The translations under genes were made by a program, and so were the position numbers. Below, piece by piece: positions 53,231-63,980 of a stretch of DNA of 64,000 nt. Position 1 is the stretch's first letter, and every line of letters starts with the position of its first letter. This stretch comes from Adiantum capillus-veneris (Eukaryota; Streptophyta; Polypodiopsida; Polypodiales; Pteridaceae): contig CM043960.1 in NCBI GenBank assembly GCA_014529385.2, positions 32,901,396 to 32,965,395 on the forward strand, given 5' to 3'. The notes under the pieces were generated by a model, which saw only the letters and a program-made list of their open reading frames with translations, did not search any database and had not been told where the DNA came from.

Positions 53231-55890
53231 AAAGACGACGACAGGCCTGAGAGTTCGAGAGCAGCTGAGGAATGTGGCAGAAAAGGCAGATAGAAAAGCA
53301 GAACTGGTACCACATGGCGTGGGACTTGCACCGAATCAAATGAATGAAGTACAAACTTTGCCGCTTTTTGGGGCAAAGTGAAGGATCAGGAAGCTCTTTT
53401 GAAGGAGCCAAGGCCAACTTCTTTTCACTTGGAATTGGCAGCTCGATTTGGAAATTACGCCCAACAGACTGACGCCACAGGCGGAGGTAGTTCGACTGGC
53501 ACCCGGATGAGATGTTGCCATTACACCGAGCATTGGCAAACTTTGTTTGCAATGATAGGGGTGTTCAAGGCACGCGAGTGACGTTCTACTCAGGATCCCT
53601 TGGTACCACAAGAACTACGCCGTGGTTGACTACCGGGCCGAGAAAGCGACTTTGATAAATGAAGGGCTTAGAGATTGTACTTGATGAACTTCAGTTTCTT
53701 ACTCATTCTTTTGGGAGAGAACTGAACGCTGGAAAAAGGTTGAATATGTTTTGACCTGATCAAAAGAACGCCAAGATTTTTTATCCACACTCATGCCGAT
53801 TGCTTTTAAGAGGGCCTGAAGATCAAACCATTGGTCTGGTACCTGGAAGCACGCCACCGAATCGGCCACCTTATCGTGTGAGCCGAGTACAGAATGAAAA
53901 GATTATGAACCCAGTGAAAGACCTCTTGGAAAAGGGTCTTGTCCAGCCTAGTACTTCACCGTATTGCTCTCCAGTGTTGTTTGGTTTTTGAAGAAAGACG
54001 GATCTTGGAGAATGTGCATCGATTATAGCGCTCTCAACAAAATCACCATCAAGAACACATTTCCGATTCCTAGGATCGATGATATAGTTGACAGGTTACA
54101 GGGATCCTCGTGCTTTAGCAAGATTGACTTGAAGAGTGGATATCATCAGATCAGGATAGCGCCAGGAGATGTCTACAAGACAGCTTTTCGGACGACTTTT
54201 GGGTTATTTGAGTTTTTGGTGATACCTTTTGGCTTAACCAATGCTCCTGCGACATTTAACCGGATGATGGACAAGATTTTTCGAGAGTACAGGCTATTTG
54301 TTGGCACTTTCTTTGACGACATCATTGTTTTCTCCAAGAATGAGGCAGAAAACAGAGATCATCTGCTTCAAGTCTTCCAGGCATTACGAGATCACAAGTT
54401 AGTGATTAATGCAAAGAAAAGTGAATTTTTCCTACCAAAGATACACTTTTTGGGACACAGTTGTGTCAGCAGCAGGAGTGCAAATGGACCCGGCCAAGAT
54501 AGAGACTATCCATGATTGGCCCGATTTGAGGAATGTCCATGAAGTTAGAAGCTTCTTGGGACTGTGTTCGTACTATAGGCGGTTCATACGAAAGTTTGCA
54601 GAGGTTGCTTCCCCTTTGCATATCTTGACACAGAAAGGAGTACCTTTTTCGTGGGGACCCACAGAGGTGACTGCCTTTCAGACATTGAAAGAGAAATTGA
54701 CTACAGGACCTATTTTGACTTTGCCGAACTTGCAAAAGTCATTCGAAGTATATTGTGATGCTTGTGGTCGTAGTCTGGGTGCAGTCTTGATGCAAGAAGG
54801 CCATGTCATAGCTTACGAGAGCCGTTTGTTCTCTAGGCCGGAGATGACAGCACAGATTTATGAGAAAGAGCTTTTGGCGGTTATCCATGCTCTTACTCAC
54901 TGGCGGCATTACCTACTCGGAGCGGATTTCACTGTCTTTACAAACCATCAGAGTTTGCGCTACTTCTTGTCACAGAAGCAGCTTTCGGAAAAGCAGATGC
55001 GGTGGGCAAACATCTTGTCACAGTTCCACTTCCAGATTGTCCATGTGCAGGGACAGAAGAATGTGGTGGCAAATGCTTTGTCTCGGAAACCGTTGGTTCT
55101 GGCTATTTCCGCGATACATCATAGGAGCTTCGAGGATATGGTCGATCAGTATGCCACAGATACAGATTTTGCAGATTTTTTCCCACGCCTACGGGATGGG
55201 GAGACAGTAGCTCGATACTCCGTTCGGGAAGGCTACTTGATGAAAAAGACTATGTTGTGCGTTACACAGCCGTTGAGGGATAAGGTTATGACTAAATGCC
55301 ACTGTCCACCTTTTACGGGTCACCGCGGCATTGCTACCACCATGAAAGGGGTAGAGAGATATTTCTTTTGGCTGAGACTCAAGAAAGATGTGGAAGAGTT
55401 TGTGCGCAGTTGCTTGGTATGCCAGAAGGTCAAGTTTGACAGGCATAAAGCATAGGGATTGTTACAGCCTTTACCCATATCCACCCGCCCCTGGAAAAGT
55501 ATTGAAATGCATTTCATTTTGATCTCCCGAGAACACAGAATGATCACGATGATTTTCCGATTACATGGCAGTCTGAGACGATTGTCTCTGACAGAGACCC
55601 CAGATTTATGAGTTTGTTTTGGAAGGCAATTTGGGAGAACATTGGCACGCGGTTGCAGTTCTCGTCATCGTTCCACTTGCAGACTGACTGGCAATTTGAG
55701 ATTGCCAATTCAATGATTTTAGATTTATTGAAGTCTTCTATCTCGGATCAGAAGACTCAATGGGAAAAGAACCTATCTTTGGTGGAATTTGCCTACAGTA
55801 ACACGATACACTCTTCGACGGGGAAGACGCCATGTGAGATTGTTGAAAGTGCTGCGAAGGTTCCATCCTTCCTGAGCACGAAAGATTAGA
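53231..55890 (+). pseudogene. Gypsy B protease remnant, RT, RNase H and integrase
   Basis: The protease (about 53350-53660) is badly decayed. RT is in 53800-53991 and 53964-54515, with WRMCIDYSALNKI, IDLKSGYHQIRIAPG and an intact catalytic FFDDIIVFSK. After a one-base shift at about 54465, 54409-55455 is open for 348 codons through RNase H (VYCDACGRSLGAVL, FTNHQSLRYFL) and the integrase zinc module (HCPPFTGHRGI, CLVCQKVKFDRH). A stop at 55453 and a deletion of about 90 bp near 55540 remove the first part of the integrase core. 55608-55889 carries the end of the core with QFEIANS. Confidence 0.88.
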
Positions 55891-55892
55891 TA

Positions 55893-56455
55893 TTGGAAGC
55901 GGATGAATATTCGCGAGATTTGGATACGGCTTTTGCCGAGGTTCGCGAGACTTTGCAGGAGTCTCAAGAACGACAGAAAAAGGCAGCGGATCGCCATCGT
56001 CGCGACTTGAAATTGAAGGAGGATGATTGGGTGCTCTTACTTTTGAGAAGGCACGCCTACGAAAGAAAAAGGGAAAGGAGAGGCTTTTTCCAAAGCTTAG
56101 TATGCGATACTACGGACCTTTCCAGATTACTGAAAAGATAAATGATGTCTCCTTCCCATTGAAACTGCCAGATACTTGGAGGATTCATAATGCATTGCAT
56201 GTGAGTCTCTTGAAACCTGTTAAGGGTGATGTGCCTGATGATGGGGAGCCTGATGAGCAACCCGAAGTGAAAGAAAACGAGGAGACCCTTGTTCCTGAAC
56301 AGATTTTGGCACATACTGATACGAAGAAAGGTAAAGTTCGAAGGCGGTTCTTGGTTTAGTTCAAGAACTTTCCTACATTGGATGCGAAGTGGATGGAGGA
56401 GGAGGACCTAGCAGATACTCCTCGGATTGTGAAACTTTACCTCGATGTTTTGGTT
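55893..56455 (+). pseudogene. Gypsy B integrase C-terminus and chromodomain
   Basis: Frames 55893-56141 and 56027-56359 give [47 protein letters not shown] and VRRRFLV, the last interrupted by TAG at 56357 (AAG in gypsy A). The remainder (FKNFPTLDAKWMEEEDLADT) is readable to about 56455. It is homologous to 37790-38374. Confidence 0.82.
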
Positions 56456-57043
56456 TAGCATAGTCTACTCCAAACGGAACCCAGAATTCAGCTTGGCCGA
56501 AGATCTGGTGCAGTGGGATGCACAAGAGGGGAGTCGCTCCACTCCTTTGTCAACAGATGCCTTGATTTTGATACTAAAGTCATTGATGTCTCTTTGAGCT
56601 TCAGGGATACTGAGAGCTGACAGTATTCTGCTGGATGACTTTATGAAATGGGATTCCTGATAACGATACTGATTTGTTCTTGACTTCTTGTGAGTGCAGG
56701 AACTGATAGACGAAATGACTACAGCATTTTGGTCTACTTGATCTCGAATAGACATGGTTGCAATAGGGGTTCATCAATCGGACATCGATGAGGTCCCGAT
56801 TGGACCTAGATGTGATTGCTAGCTACATTGCCGATAAATCATGGTCTAAGATCCGAATGAATGTTGAATGTCATGTGATGTCCTGTGATGTCGTGTGATG
56901 TGACTGTCGATTTTATACATGTGCTAGATGTGTGTTCCTGGTACGTAGGTACTAATAGTCAGTGTCTGCTAAGACGGTTTATGGCTTTTGTCGGTTTTGC
57001 AGGCGTAATCGCGGTCGATTACAATGCTTTCAAGAGGGGGGAA

Positions 57044-57553
57044 TGTCACAAAGTGATGACGTGGCGGATAGCAGAAACCCTAATTTCTGCCAAAAACCCT
57101 AATTTTCGAAAATCGCGGAGGTTGGAAAAAAAAAATAAAAAATGAATGATGAGCGACGCGAATTTCGCTTTTGAAGAGAATGCTTTTTTTTAACAAAAAA
57201 AAAGGAGAACTTGAGAGAGAAGAGCTTTTGAACTCTTATGCTTTTTATTTTAAAAGCTTTTGGGGCTCTGCTTTTGGGCATCCCTTGTACCTTTAAATAT
57301 GTGGAGAGGGCTTCACTTCTCAGAGCATCTGGACGCAGAGTCTAAGAGTGAAACCCTAGCCACTCTCTTGTACTTTGATTTGATTAATATAAAAAGAAAT
57401 ACCAAAAGGGGCACCAGTCTTTGGGGCCAATATCTCTAGACACAGAACTCCGCCGGGCCAGTGCAAATCTATTGTGATCTGTGAATTGTTTTGAAGTGGT
57501 TATTTGGTGCTGTCGCAGTTGATTCTTGACTTGGAGTGTCCAAGTCTGTTACA
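57044..57553 (+). repeat. Gypsy B 3' LTR
   Basis: 510 bp, preceded by a polypurine tract CAAGAGGGGGGAA (57031-57043). It is shorter than the 5' LTR by small deletions in the CCCTAA region and the adjacent A-rich stretch. The shared core is at 57396-57415. Confidence 0.94.
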
Positions 57554-57558
57554 TAGCA

Positions 57559-57934
57559 TCCATCGTACCATCAAACTTACTGAATTGGATCTTCTCTGCG
57601 AGACAGGGTTGTTGGAGTCCGAATCTCGGCTTGCGCCACTTGATGAACTACCAACATCTTTGGCTGGCTCGGACTTCGAGGTGAGAACATGTTGGACCAA
57701 CTCTTGCATGCTTCGTTCGCTCTGTGCCGCACGCTCTGCCTGTCTTTCCTTGGCCGCCAAACGATTCACTTCTTGTTGTGCCATCATGTCCAACATTGTC
57801 TTGACCAAAGCCTCCATAGGATTTGGTACAATCCGTGGCGTAGATGGAAAAGGGGGAGGGTCGGAAAAACCTCTTGGTGGGGAAACCTCTTCTTCGCCAA
57901 TCCCATGCTCACCACCTCCATGCGAAATATCCAT
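57559..57934 (-). pseudogene. G2 Gag N-terminal part
   Basis: The ORF starts MDISHGGGEHGIGEEEVSPP at 57934 and has a Gln/Arg/Glu coiled coil (NRLAAKERQAERAAQSERS). Near NNPVSQRR the frame must shift to reach KIQFSKFDGTMDA, which then continues across the gypsy B insertion into 51118. The Gag start lies about 460 bp inside the primer site. The leader between them (57960-58070) holds an imperfect repeat of GTTCTTGAG/GTTCTTGGG. Confidence 0.7.
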
Positions 57935-58394
57935 TCCGCTTTGGGTGATGACCGTACACTGTGATCTTGGTTCTTAAGTTCTCGAGGAACTTGGGTTCTT
58001 GTGGGTCTTGGGTTCTTGGGGGTCTTGAGTTCTTGAGGTTCTTGAGGTTCTTCTTTCGCTTGCAATCTTTGTTAGAGAAGGATCTTCTCTTCACCCGAGT
58101 TCTGCTCTTTTCCGCCGGCGCACCCCTTGGCGGACTTGCGCTCACACCAAGGTTGCTTTTCCCACCTCACGTCGATTGGCCGGCCGCTAAGTACACGGTC
58201 CGCTCTCAATAAGTGAAAAAAGGCACAAGGGGAGGCTGGACAAGCCCTTCTTTCTTGGGTTTCCTGTCACTCTTCAAAACACAATTAGAAATCGACACGT
58301 CCAAGTGGACTTGGGTTACGTGCGACCGCAACAAGCAAAAAAAATTCTCTGGTTCTTGTGGTTCTTTCCTTGAGTGATATAGAACACTGCCAAA

Positions 58395-58406
58395 GCTCTG
58401 ATACCA
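58395..58406 (-). other. G2 primer binding site
   Basis: GCTCTGATACCA on the plus strand, one base inside the LTR that starts at 58408. Confidence 0.9.
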
Positions 58407-58407
58407 A

Positions 58408-59606
58408 TGTAAGGTGCAACGGAAGTGAATGTTGAACTTTGCTAAAGATAAGTGCTCCGAACTGTGCTCAAGGGTTCCTTTTACTTATGGAAGGGAGAGC
58501 CTTCCGTGCCTTTAGTAAGAGAGTGCAATGGACACAAACAAAGTGGTGAACACTGTGAATGAAGGTGCTGAGACAGAGATAGATAGAGAAGAAGACGACA
58601 CCAGAATGTTGTCAAACCCTCCTCCGAAGGCCCCACTCTCTATGGCGAGAGCAGTCTACTTATGATTGCACAAATCTCTACAATACTTGGACTTGCCGAC
58701 AATGAGGACGACGATGAGATGGGCTAAAAACTGAAATCGCTAAGGGCTGAAATCTGCAAATCTTTATCTGCTGAATTCTGACTCTATGTCGGTGACGATG
58801 TCGATGGTGACGATGCGACGACGACGCACTGAAAACGCAGATGCTAAAATCTGTGTTTTCCGGGCTGAATCTGTAAACCTCGCGGAATCTGACTGTGCGA
58901 CGAGGAACTGCCGCGGGAAGGTGAGATCTGCTAGGTTTGGGGGTTCTACTGTGGAGTCTAACTGCTGAAAACTGAAAACGCTGATGCTTGTGGAGGTTCC
59001 GTCGCGAAGATCTGCAAAAACGCTGAAGTGCCTTGCAGATGCAAAAATGCTAGGGCTGAAAATGGTCAAGCTGTGGAGAATATGCTAACACTGGGGTTTC
59101 TGCTTGGTCTGCTATCGCCAAGAATCTGCAAGAGCAAAAACGCTGGCTGATCTGGTCCAAAAACGCTAGCCTTCTGCTGTGATGCAAAAACGCTAGGCCT
59201 CTTGGGGGTTCTGTTGAGAAGTTGCCCGTTGAGCGAGTGCTCTTGCTGCCTCTTCTGCCAGAAAGTGCTAGCGCTAGGTTTGCTTATATAGAAACTTAGC
59301 AAAATTGCCCTACCTACTTTCCAACAAAAATCACTTAAAAATAATAAGTGAAAAATGTCAAAAATAGGGAAAATAGGTCTATGCACTGTAAAAATGCTAC
59401 TGATGGGATCTGACTGGAATCTGATGGTCATGATGTGTGCAACCAGAGGATATACATCTAATCTAAGTGTCTGGTCATGCACGGTCTGCGAACAGACTCA
59501 CAAAAGTGCCAGATCACTTCCTATTCTAGACTGACTTGACTAAACTGAACCCTGGTCATGCTGTAGCTTGTCCACGGACACATAGGGTTGGATGTGTCAC
59601 GTGACA
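58408..59606 (-). repeat. G2 5' LTR
   Basis: 1199 bp, TGTAAGGTGCAACGG...CACGTGACA. It contains repeated AAAACGCTAGGGCTGAAA-type motifs (59040-59220) and a region with several TCTGCAAAAACGC copies. Related LTRs are at 32178-33339 and 61441-62657. Confidence 0.93.
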
Positions 59607-59734
59607 TAATAAGTTCGGGGTTGAAACACTAAGATTCTTCAATACAATTTCTACAAGCACCACCTTGCTCTATCTACTCTTTGGTAGGACCGGTATGCTT
59701 TCAAAAAAGCACACGCCTGATGCTCTGATACCAC
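59607..59734 (-). mobile_element. Element S, start of internal region with primer site
   Basis: The primer site is 59722-59733 (GCTCTGATACCA on plus). The short stretch is cut by the G2 insertion and continues, by reconstruction, at 40726. Confidence 0.75.
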
Positions 59735-60380
59735 TGTCACAAGACGGGCACCACGTGCCAATAGAAAAGAGCAGACTCAACAACTTTAAGCACTTCAAAT
59801 AACAACTGAACTAAAAAAGATGCATGATACAAGACGGGGAGTGGCGAAGTTCCACCCCAAGAGAGCACTGGCCCCAAATGTTGGTGTCCCTTTCGGTATT
59901 TCTTTATTAGTGCTGAGTCACAAAGTACAACACCCGGGGAGCACCTCCTCTACAATCTGCGCGCTGAAAGAGTGCCAGAGAAGGCCCCCAAGGCTCATAT
60001 TTAAAGGCCCAAAGCCTGAAAGCATCAAATATGAAAAGCTGACCCCCAAAAAACACTTGCCTAAATTTGGAGATTTTCTTTAAAATCCACCGCGAATTGC
60101 GAAACGTCCGTACAGGTGCCACATCATCATATTTTGTAGTGCATAGTCTTCTGAGTGTGTTTTGCTTTATTTTTAATGTCTTTATGTCACTTCGACCCCA
60201 TCGGATGGAATCCCGTAAGTTCATGGAAACTCTTCTTTAAAAATAGGCCACTCCTCAAGACTTTGTAAGTCTATAAAACTTCTTCTTCTTCTTTTGCTGC
60301 TTTTTGGGGTTTTGGCCCCTTGGCCGGGATCTGGAGTTGGCTCCATTCTTCAGTGGCTTGACACATAGCAGTTTGTGACA
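59735..60380 (-). repeat. S LTR shared between two tandem S units
   Basis: 646 bp, TGTCACAAGACGGG...CAGTTTGTGACA, homologous to the solo LTR 8761-9433. On its left lies a primer site, as expected of a 5' LTR. On its right (60381-60397, sense CTTTCAAGAAGGAGGGA) lies a polypurine tract, as expected of a 3' LTR. It therefore appears to serve both units. Confidence 0.85.
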
Positions 60381-61440
60381 TCCCTCCTTCTTGAAAGAAA
60401 GTAATCGTCCGCGATTACAGCATATCTGCAAAACAACTCAAGTTAGCTCAAAAATTTCCGAAGGACATTCCGAGGGACAATCAGTTTGCTCTTTTTTTTT
60501 AAAGGAGTTGGCCTCTCCTTTCAGCTCTTTTGATCAAGGAGTTGGCTTCTCCTTTCGGCTCTTTTGATCAAGGAGTTAGCTTCTCCTTTCATCGAGATCG
60601 AAACTCTTAATATTTCGGCGTAGTAAAATTAGCTATTATACCCACAACGCGCTGATCTTCCACGGATATCTTGATGCACTAAAATTACATACCCATGCAA
60701 TCTCATCCAATTAGTAATATTCAGTGGTTGGCACATCACAATGCAACACAAATGCTCACATATGCATGTTACAAGACACAACGAACAGCACCGCTAGGCA
60801 CTCGCCCGAGACAAACGGTCTGCGGTATGAAGCTACTCAACGACAACCTCGTCACTCCCCCCGCAAATAACCTAAAAAGGTCCAAGCCATGAGCCCAGAG
60901 GACTGTACAACCAAACGCTCCCCAGACCGCAGTATGCGTCACTTGGAGGTTCAAGCATACAACCAAACGCTCCCCAGACATCGGTATGCTTCGCTCAGAG
61001 TTTTCTAGCATACAACGGAACGCTCCCGAGACATCGGTCTACGTTGTTCCGAGGTTTTCAAACATACAACAAAACGCTCCCCAGACATCGGCCTGCGTCG
61101 TTATGAGGTTTTCAAACATACAACGAAACACTCTCCAGATATCGACCTGCGGCGTTTCAAGGTTCAAACAATACCAAAACAGTATTTCTCACTTCTCCAC
61201 CCGGGAGTACAATTACCAATCAATGAAACCAGTCTTAAAACCAAGACAAACTCAAAACAGATACCATCCATTTCAAACAGGATCACCAAACAAGTTCTCA
61301 AACAGAACTCAAACTTAAAAAGCAATCTCAACATCAGTCGAGCTCGAAAAGTCGACTAACTTTCTATCCACAAACCTGTACCAAAAATTAGGGTTAGGTT
61401 CCTTCCATAAGGTCATAACCGACCACAACATGGTCATCAG
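60381..61440 (-). mobile_element. Element S internal region of the right-hand unit
   Basis: Polypurine tract, a short unit repeated about three times (AAGGAGTTGGCTTCTCCTTTC-type, 60505-60590), one copy of the 139-bp unit, the 54-bp minisatellite, and sequence matching 39970-40270. No real ORF. It is cut at 61440 by a G2 copy. Confidence 0.8.
60907..61170. repeat. 54-bp minisatellite, second array
   Basis: Units start at 60907, 60959, 61012, 61066 and 61120. Unit order and unit-specific variants match 30878-31145, so both arrays descend from one ancestral S array. Confidence 0.9.
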
Positions 61441-62657
61441 TGTAAGGTGCAGCGGATGTGAACGTTGAACTTTGCTCAAGATGAGTGCTCTGAACTGTGC
61501 TCAAGGTTTCCTTTTACTTACGGAAGGGAGAGCCTTCCGCTCTTTTAGTGAGAGAGTGCAAATGGTCACAAACAAAGTGGTGAACACTGTGAATGAAGGT
61601 GTTGAGACTAAGAGATAGAGAGAGAAGAATACGACACCAAAATGTTGTCAAACCCTCCTCCGAAGGCCCCACTCTCTATGGCGAGAGCGGTCCGAGAGCG
61701 GTCTATGCTATTGATTGCACAAATCTCGTACGGAGGTCTAAATGCAATGGACTTGCCGATGATGTTGACGACGATGAGGACGGCGACGAGACGGGCTGAA
61801 ATCTGAAAACGCTAAGGGCTGAAATCTGCAAATCTTGTATCTGCTGAATTTTCACTCTATGTTGTCACACGGTCGTGATGACGACGCAACGACGATGCAT
61901 TGAAAACGCAAATGCTGAAATCTGCGAATAGCGGGCTGAATCTGCAAACTCTGGCTGATCCGACCGTGCGGCGACGATCTGCTGCGGGAAGGGGAGATCT
62001 GCGAAGTTTGGGGGTTGCGGTACGGAGGCTAACTGCTAAAAATGCAAAACGCTGGTGCAATGATGCTAAACTGTCGCCGGAAATTGCAAATGCTAGGGCT
62101 GGTCTACTGTTCCCAAAACGCTAGGGCTGAAAATGTATCTACTGTAGAAAACTCTAGGAGATCTACTGTCGCCAGGCTGTTCTGCAAGTTGCAAACGTTG
62201 GGGCTGATTTGCACTCGAAGAAAAACGCTCGTCCTTGGTGGCTGAAAACGCTAGGTTGCCTGCCAGGGGGTCTTGCTGAGAAGGTGCACTGTCAGACTTG
62301 TGGTCTCTGCTGCTGCCTCTTCTGCCAAAAAGTGCTAGCGCTAGGTTTTCTTATATATGTCCTTGGCCAATTTGCCCTACCCAGTTTCCCAACAAAGTCA
62401 CTTATTAATAATAAGTGAAAAATGGCTAAAATAGGGAAAATAGGTATGTGCACTGTAAAAATGCTCGTGATGGGTTCTGATGGTAATCTGATGATCATGC
62501 TGTGTGCAACCAGAGGATATGCATCTACTCTAAGTGCCTGGACATGCACGGTCTGCGAACAGACTCACAAAAGTGCCAGAACACTTCCTAAGCTAACTGA
62601 ACCCTTGTTATGAAGTAGCTTGTCCACGTACACATAGGGTTAGATGTGCACGTGACA
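61441..62657 (-). repeat. Second G2 element, 3' LTR
   Basis: 1217 bp, TGTAAGGTGCAGCGG...GCACGTGACA, clearly diverged from 58408-59606, so the two G2 copies are separate insertions. Confidence 0.92.
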
Positions 62658-62689
62658 TCCCCTCCTTTTTGAAGTGAGGTATTGGTACC

Positions 62690-63980
62690 GAACTGTATGG
62701 CATCGAGGGAGATCGCCAACAATGTCTGGAATCCTATGAAGGACTCTCCGCCGGCCCACACTGATGCGTGGGTCATACGATACTTAAACTTCATAAAGGT
62801 GTGCAACGCTTGCTTCTTTGGGCCGCGCCGAAAGCGACACAAAATCATCTAAGACTCCTTCAATGCTTCAACTTCGTCTATAGTCATGCGTCTACCTTCT
62901 TCAAGAATCTTCGAGGATGAAGATTCCTGAAACCACTTCCAACACAAAAACATGAGCGTCCTCATTCCATGTAAAGTGACTGGAAAAATTTTAGTCTTCT
63001 TTAAAGACTATGCATGCAATGTAGATGAACATATAGACGGAGTGCCAAACCGTTCATCAAACACACGCAAACAATGGAATCGAAACTTGTCTTCCTGATC
63101 TAAATCTATCAACTGTGGCAAATCACAATGGAAATGCCGATGCTTGATGCTCAATCCTTCTTGTGCTCTTTTGGATACTGTGTCATGCCAAGGAAGAGAC
63201 ACGGAATGTGAATTCCTTGGGTGCAAACATTTCATCTTTTCATGAGAAATCCGCATACAAAAGCCATCACGAATGAAACACTCGAATAATGCGTGCCTAA
63301 TCATACGAACACAGAATACTTCCTGAGACGGTTCTTTGGACCTTGATGCGAGAGCCAAGATCGGTTCTGCGTGATTGATCGAATCTGCAATGAGATTAGC
63401 TTCACTAGAAAAAGCATCAACTAAACCATCATCCTTGTGAACAATCACATCTTTATCATGCAAATCATCATGTTTGTAAATAATCACATCTTGATCATGC
63501 AAATCATGTGTGTCGTGCTTTGGAGAAGACAAGACTGAGAGAGTCTCCTTCTCCTGATTCTTTTCAATCTTCGCCTGTACATTAGAAAGGAGAGATGAAG
63601 AATGAACAACTTGCTCCCCACAAATGACAATGGGAGAGTCACTTTTAGCATTGAAAGTAAAAGTATTAGCTGCCTAATCAATGAGAGGGTTATGCTCACT
63701 AAACCATCGAATGCCTAAAAGCATATCACATCCTGAAAGAGGAGAGACTAATAAATTTTGTGTGGAAGGAAGCTTGTTGAACAGTGAACAAAACATCAAG
63801 GCACTCTTGCATTATGAGAGAGTCCATACCGGGAGCGAAACATGACACCTTGAAAGGAGATATCTTGCTAACCTCCAAGCGGGCTCTTTTGACAAGAGAG
63901 TCACTTATCACATCATGCATACTACCAGAATCAAGCAAGACCACCATGTGTTGACCATTCACATGACCATAACACTTCAT
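62690..63980 (-). pseudogene. Second G2 protease and domain X
   Basis: The frame 63980-63726 carries the protease active-site stretch VVLLDSGSMHDVISDSLVK, with an intact D-S-G. After a frame change, 63532-63008 gives the Asp/His-rich repeat (HDTHDLHDQDVIIYKHDDLH), ILALASRSKEPSQEV, and CDLPQLIDLDQEDKF without the frameshift seen in the other copy. 62848-62588 gives RFRRGPKKQALHTFMKFKYR. No RT or integrase lies between the protease and the polypurine tract, as in the other G2 copy. Confidence 0.8.

Larger units (their letters stand above)
51119..57558 (+). mobile_element. Gypsy B: Ty3/gypsy chromovirus with perfect target duplication
   Basis: The element is 51124-57553 (6430 bp), flanked by TAGCA at 51119-51123 and 57554-57558. 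It is inserted in the gag of G2, whose reading frame is restored across the junction (GTMDA joined to TVIHSWL). Its LTRs (544 and 510 bp) are shorter relatives of the gypsy A LTRs. Pol is better preserved than in gypsy A but integrase carries a deletion. Confidence 0.96.
40722..59611 (-). mobile_element. G2: non-autonomous LTR element with gag-protease only, host of two nested elements
   Basis: The element is 40727-59606, flanked by TAATA at 40722-40726 and 59607-59611. The 3' LTR is 40727-40961 plus 48699-49387 (split by gypsy C). The internal region is 49388-51118 plus 57559-58407 (split by gypsy B). The 5' LTR is 58408-59606. Without inserts it is about 4.7 kb, with only about 2.6 kb of interior, too short for a full pol. 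It sits inside element S. Confidence 0.93.
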
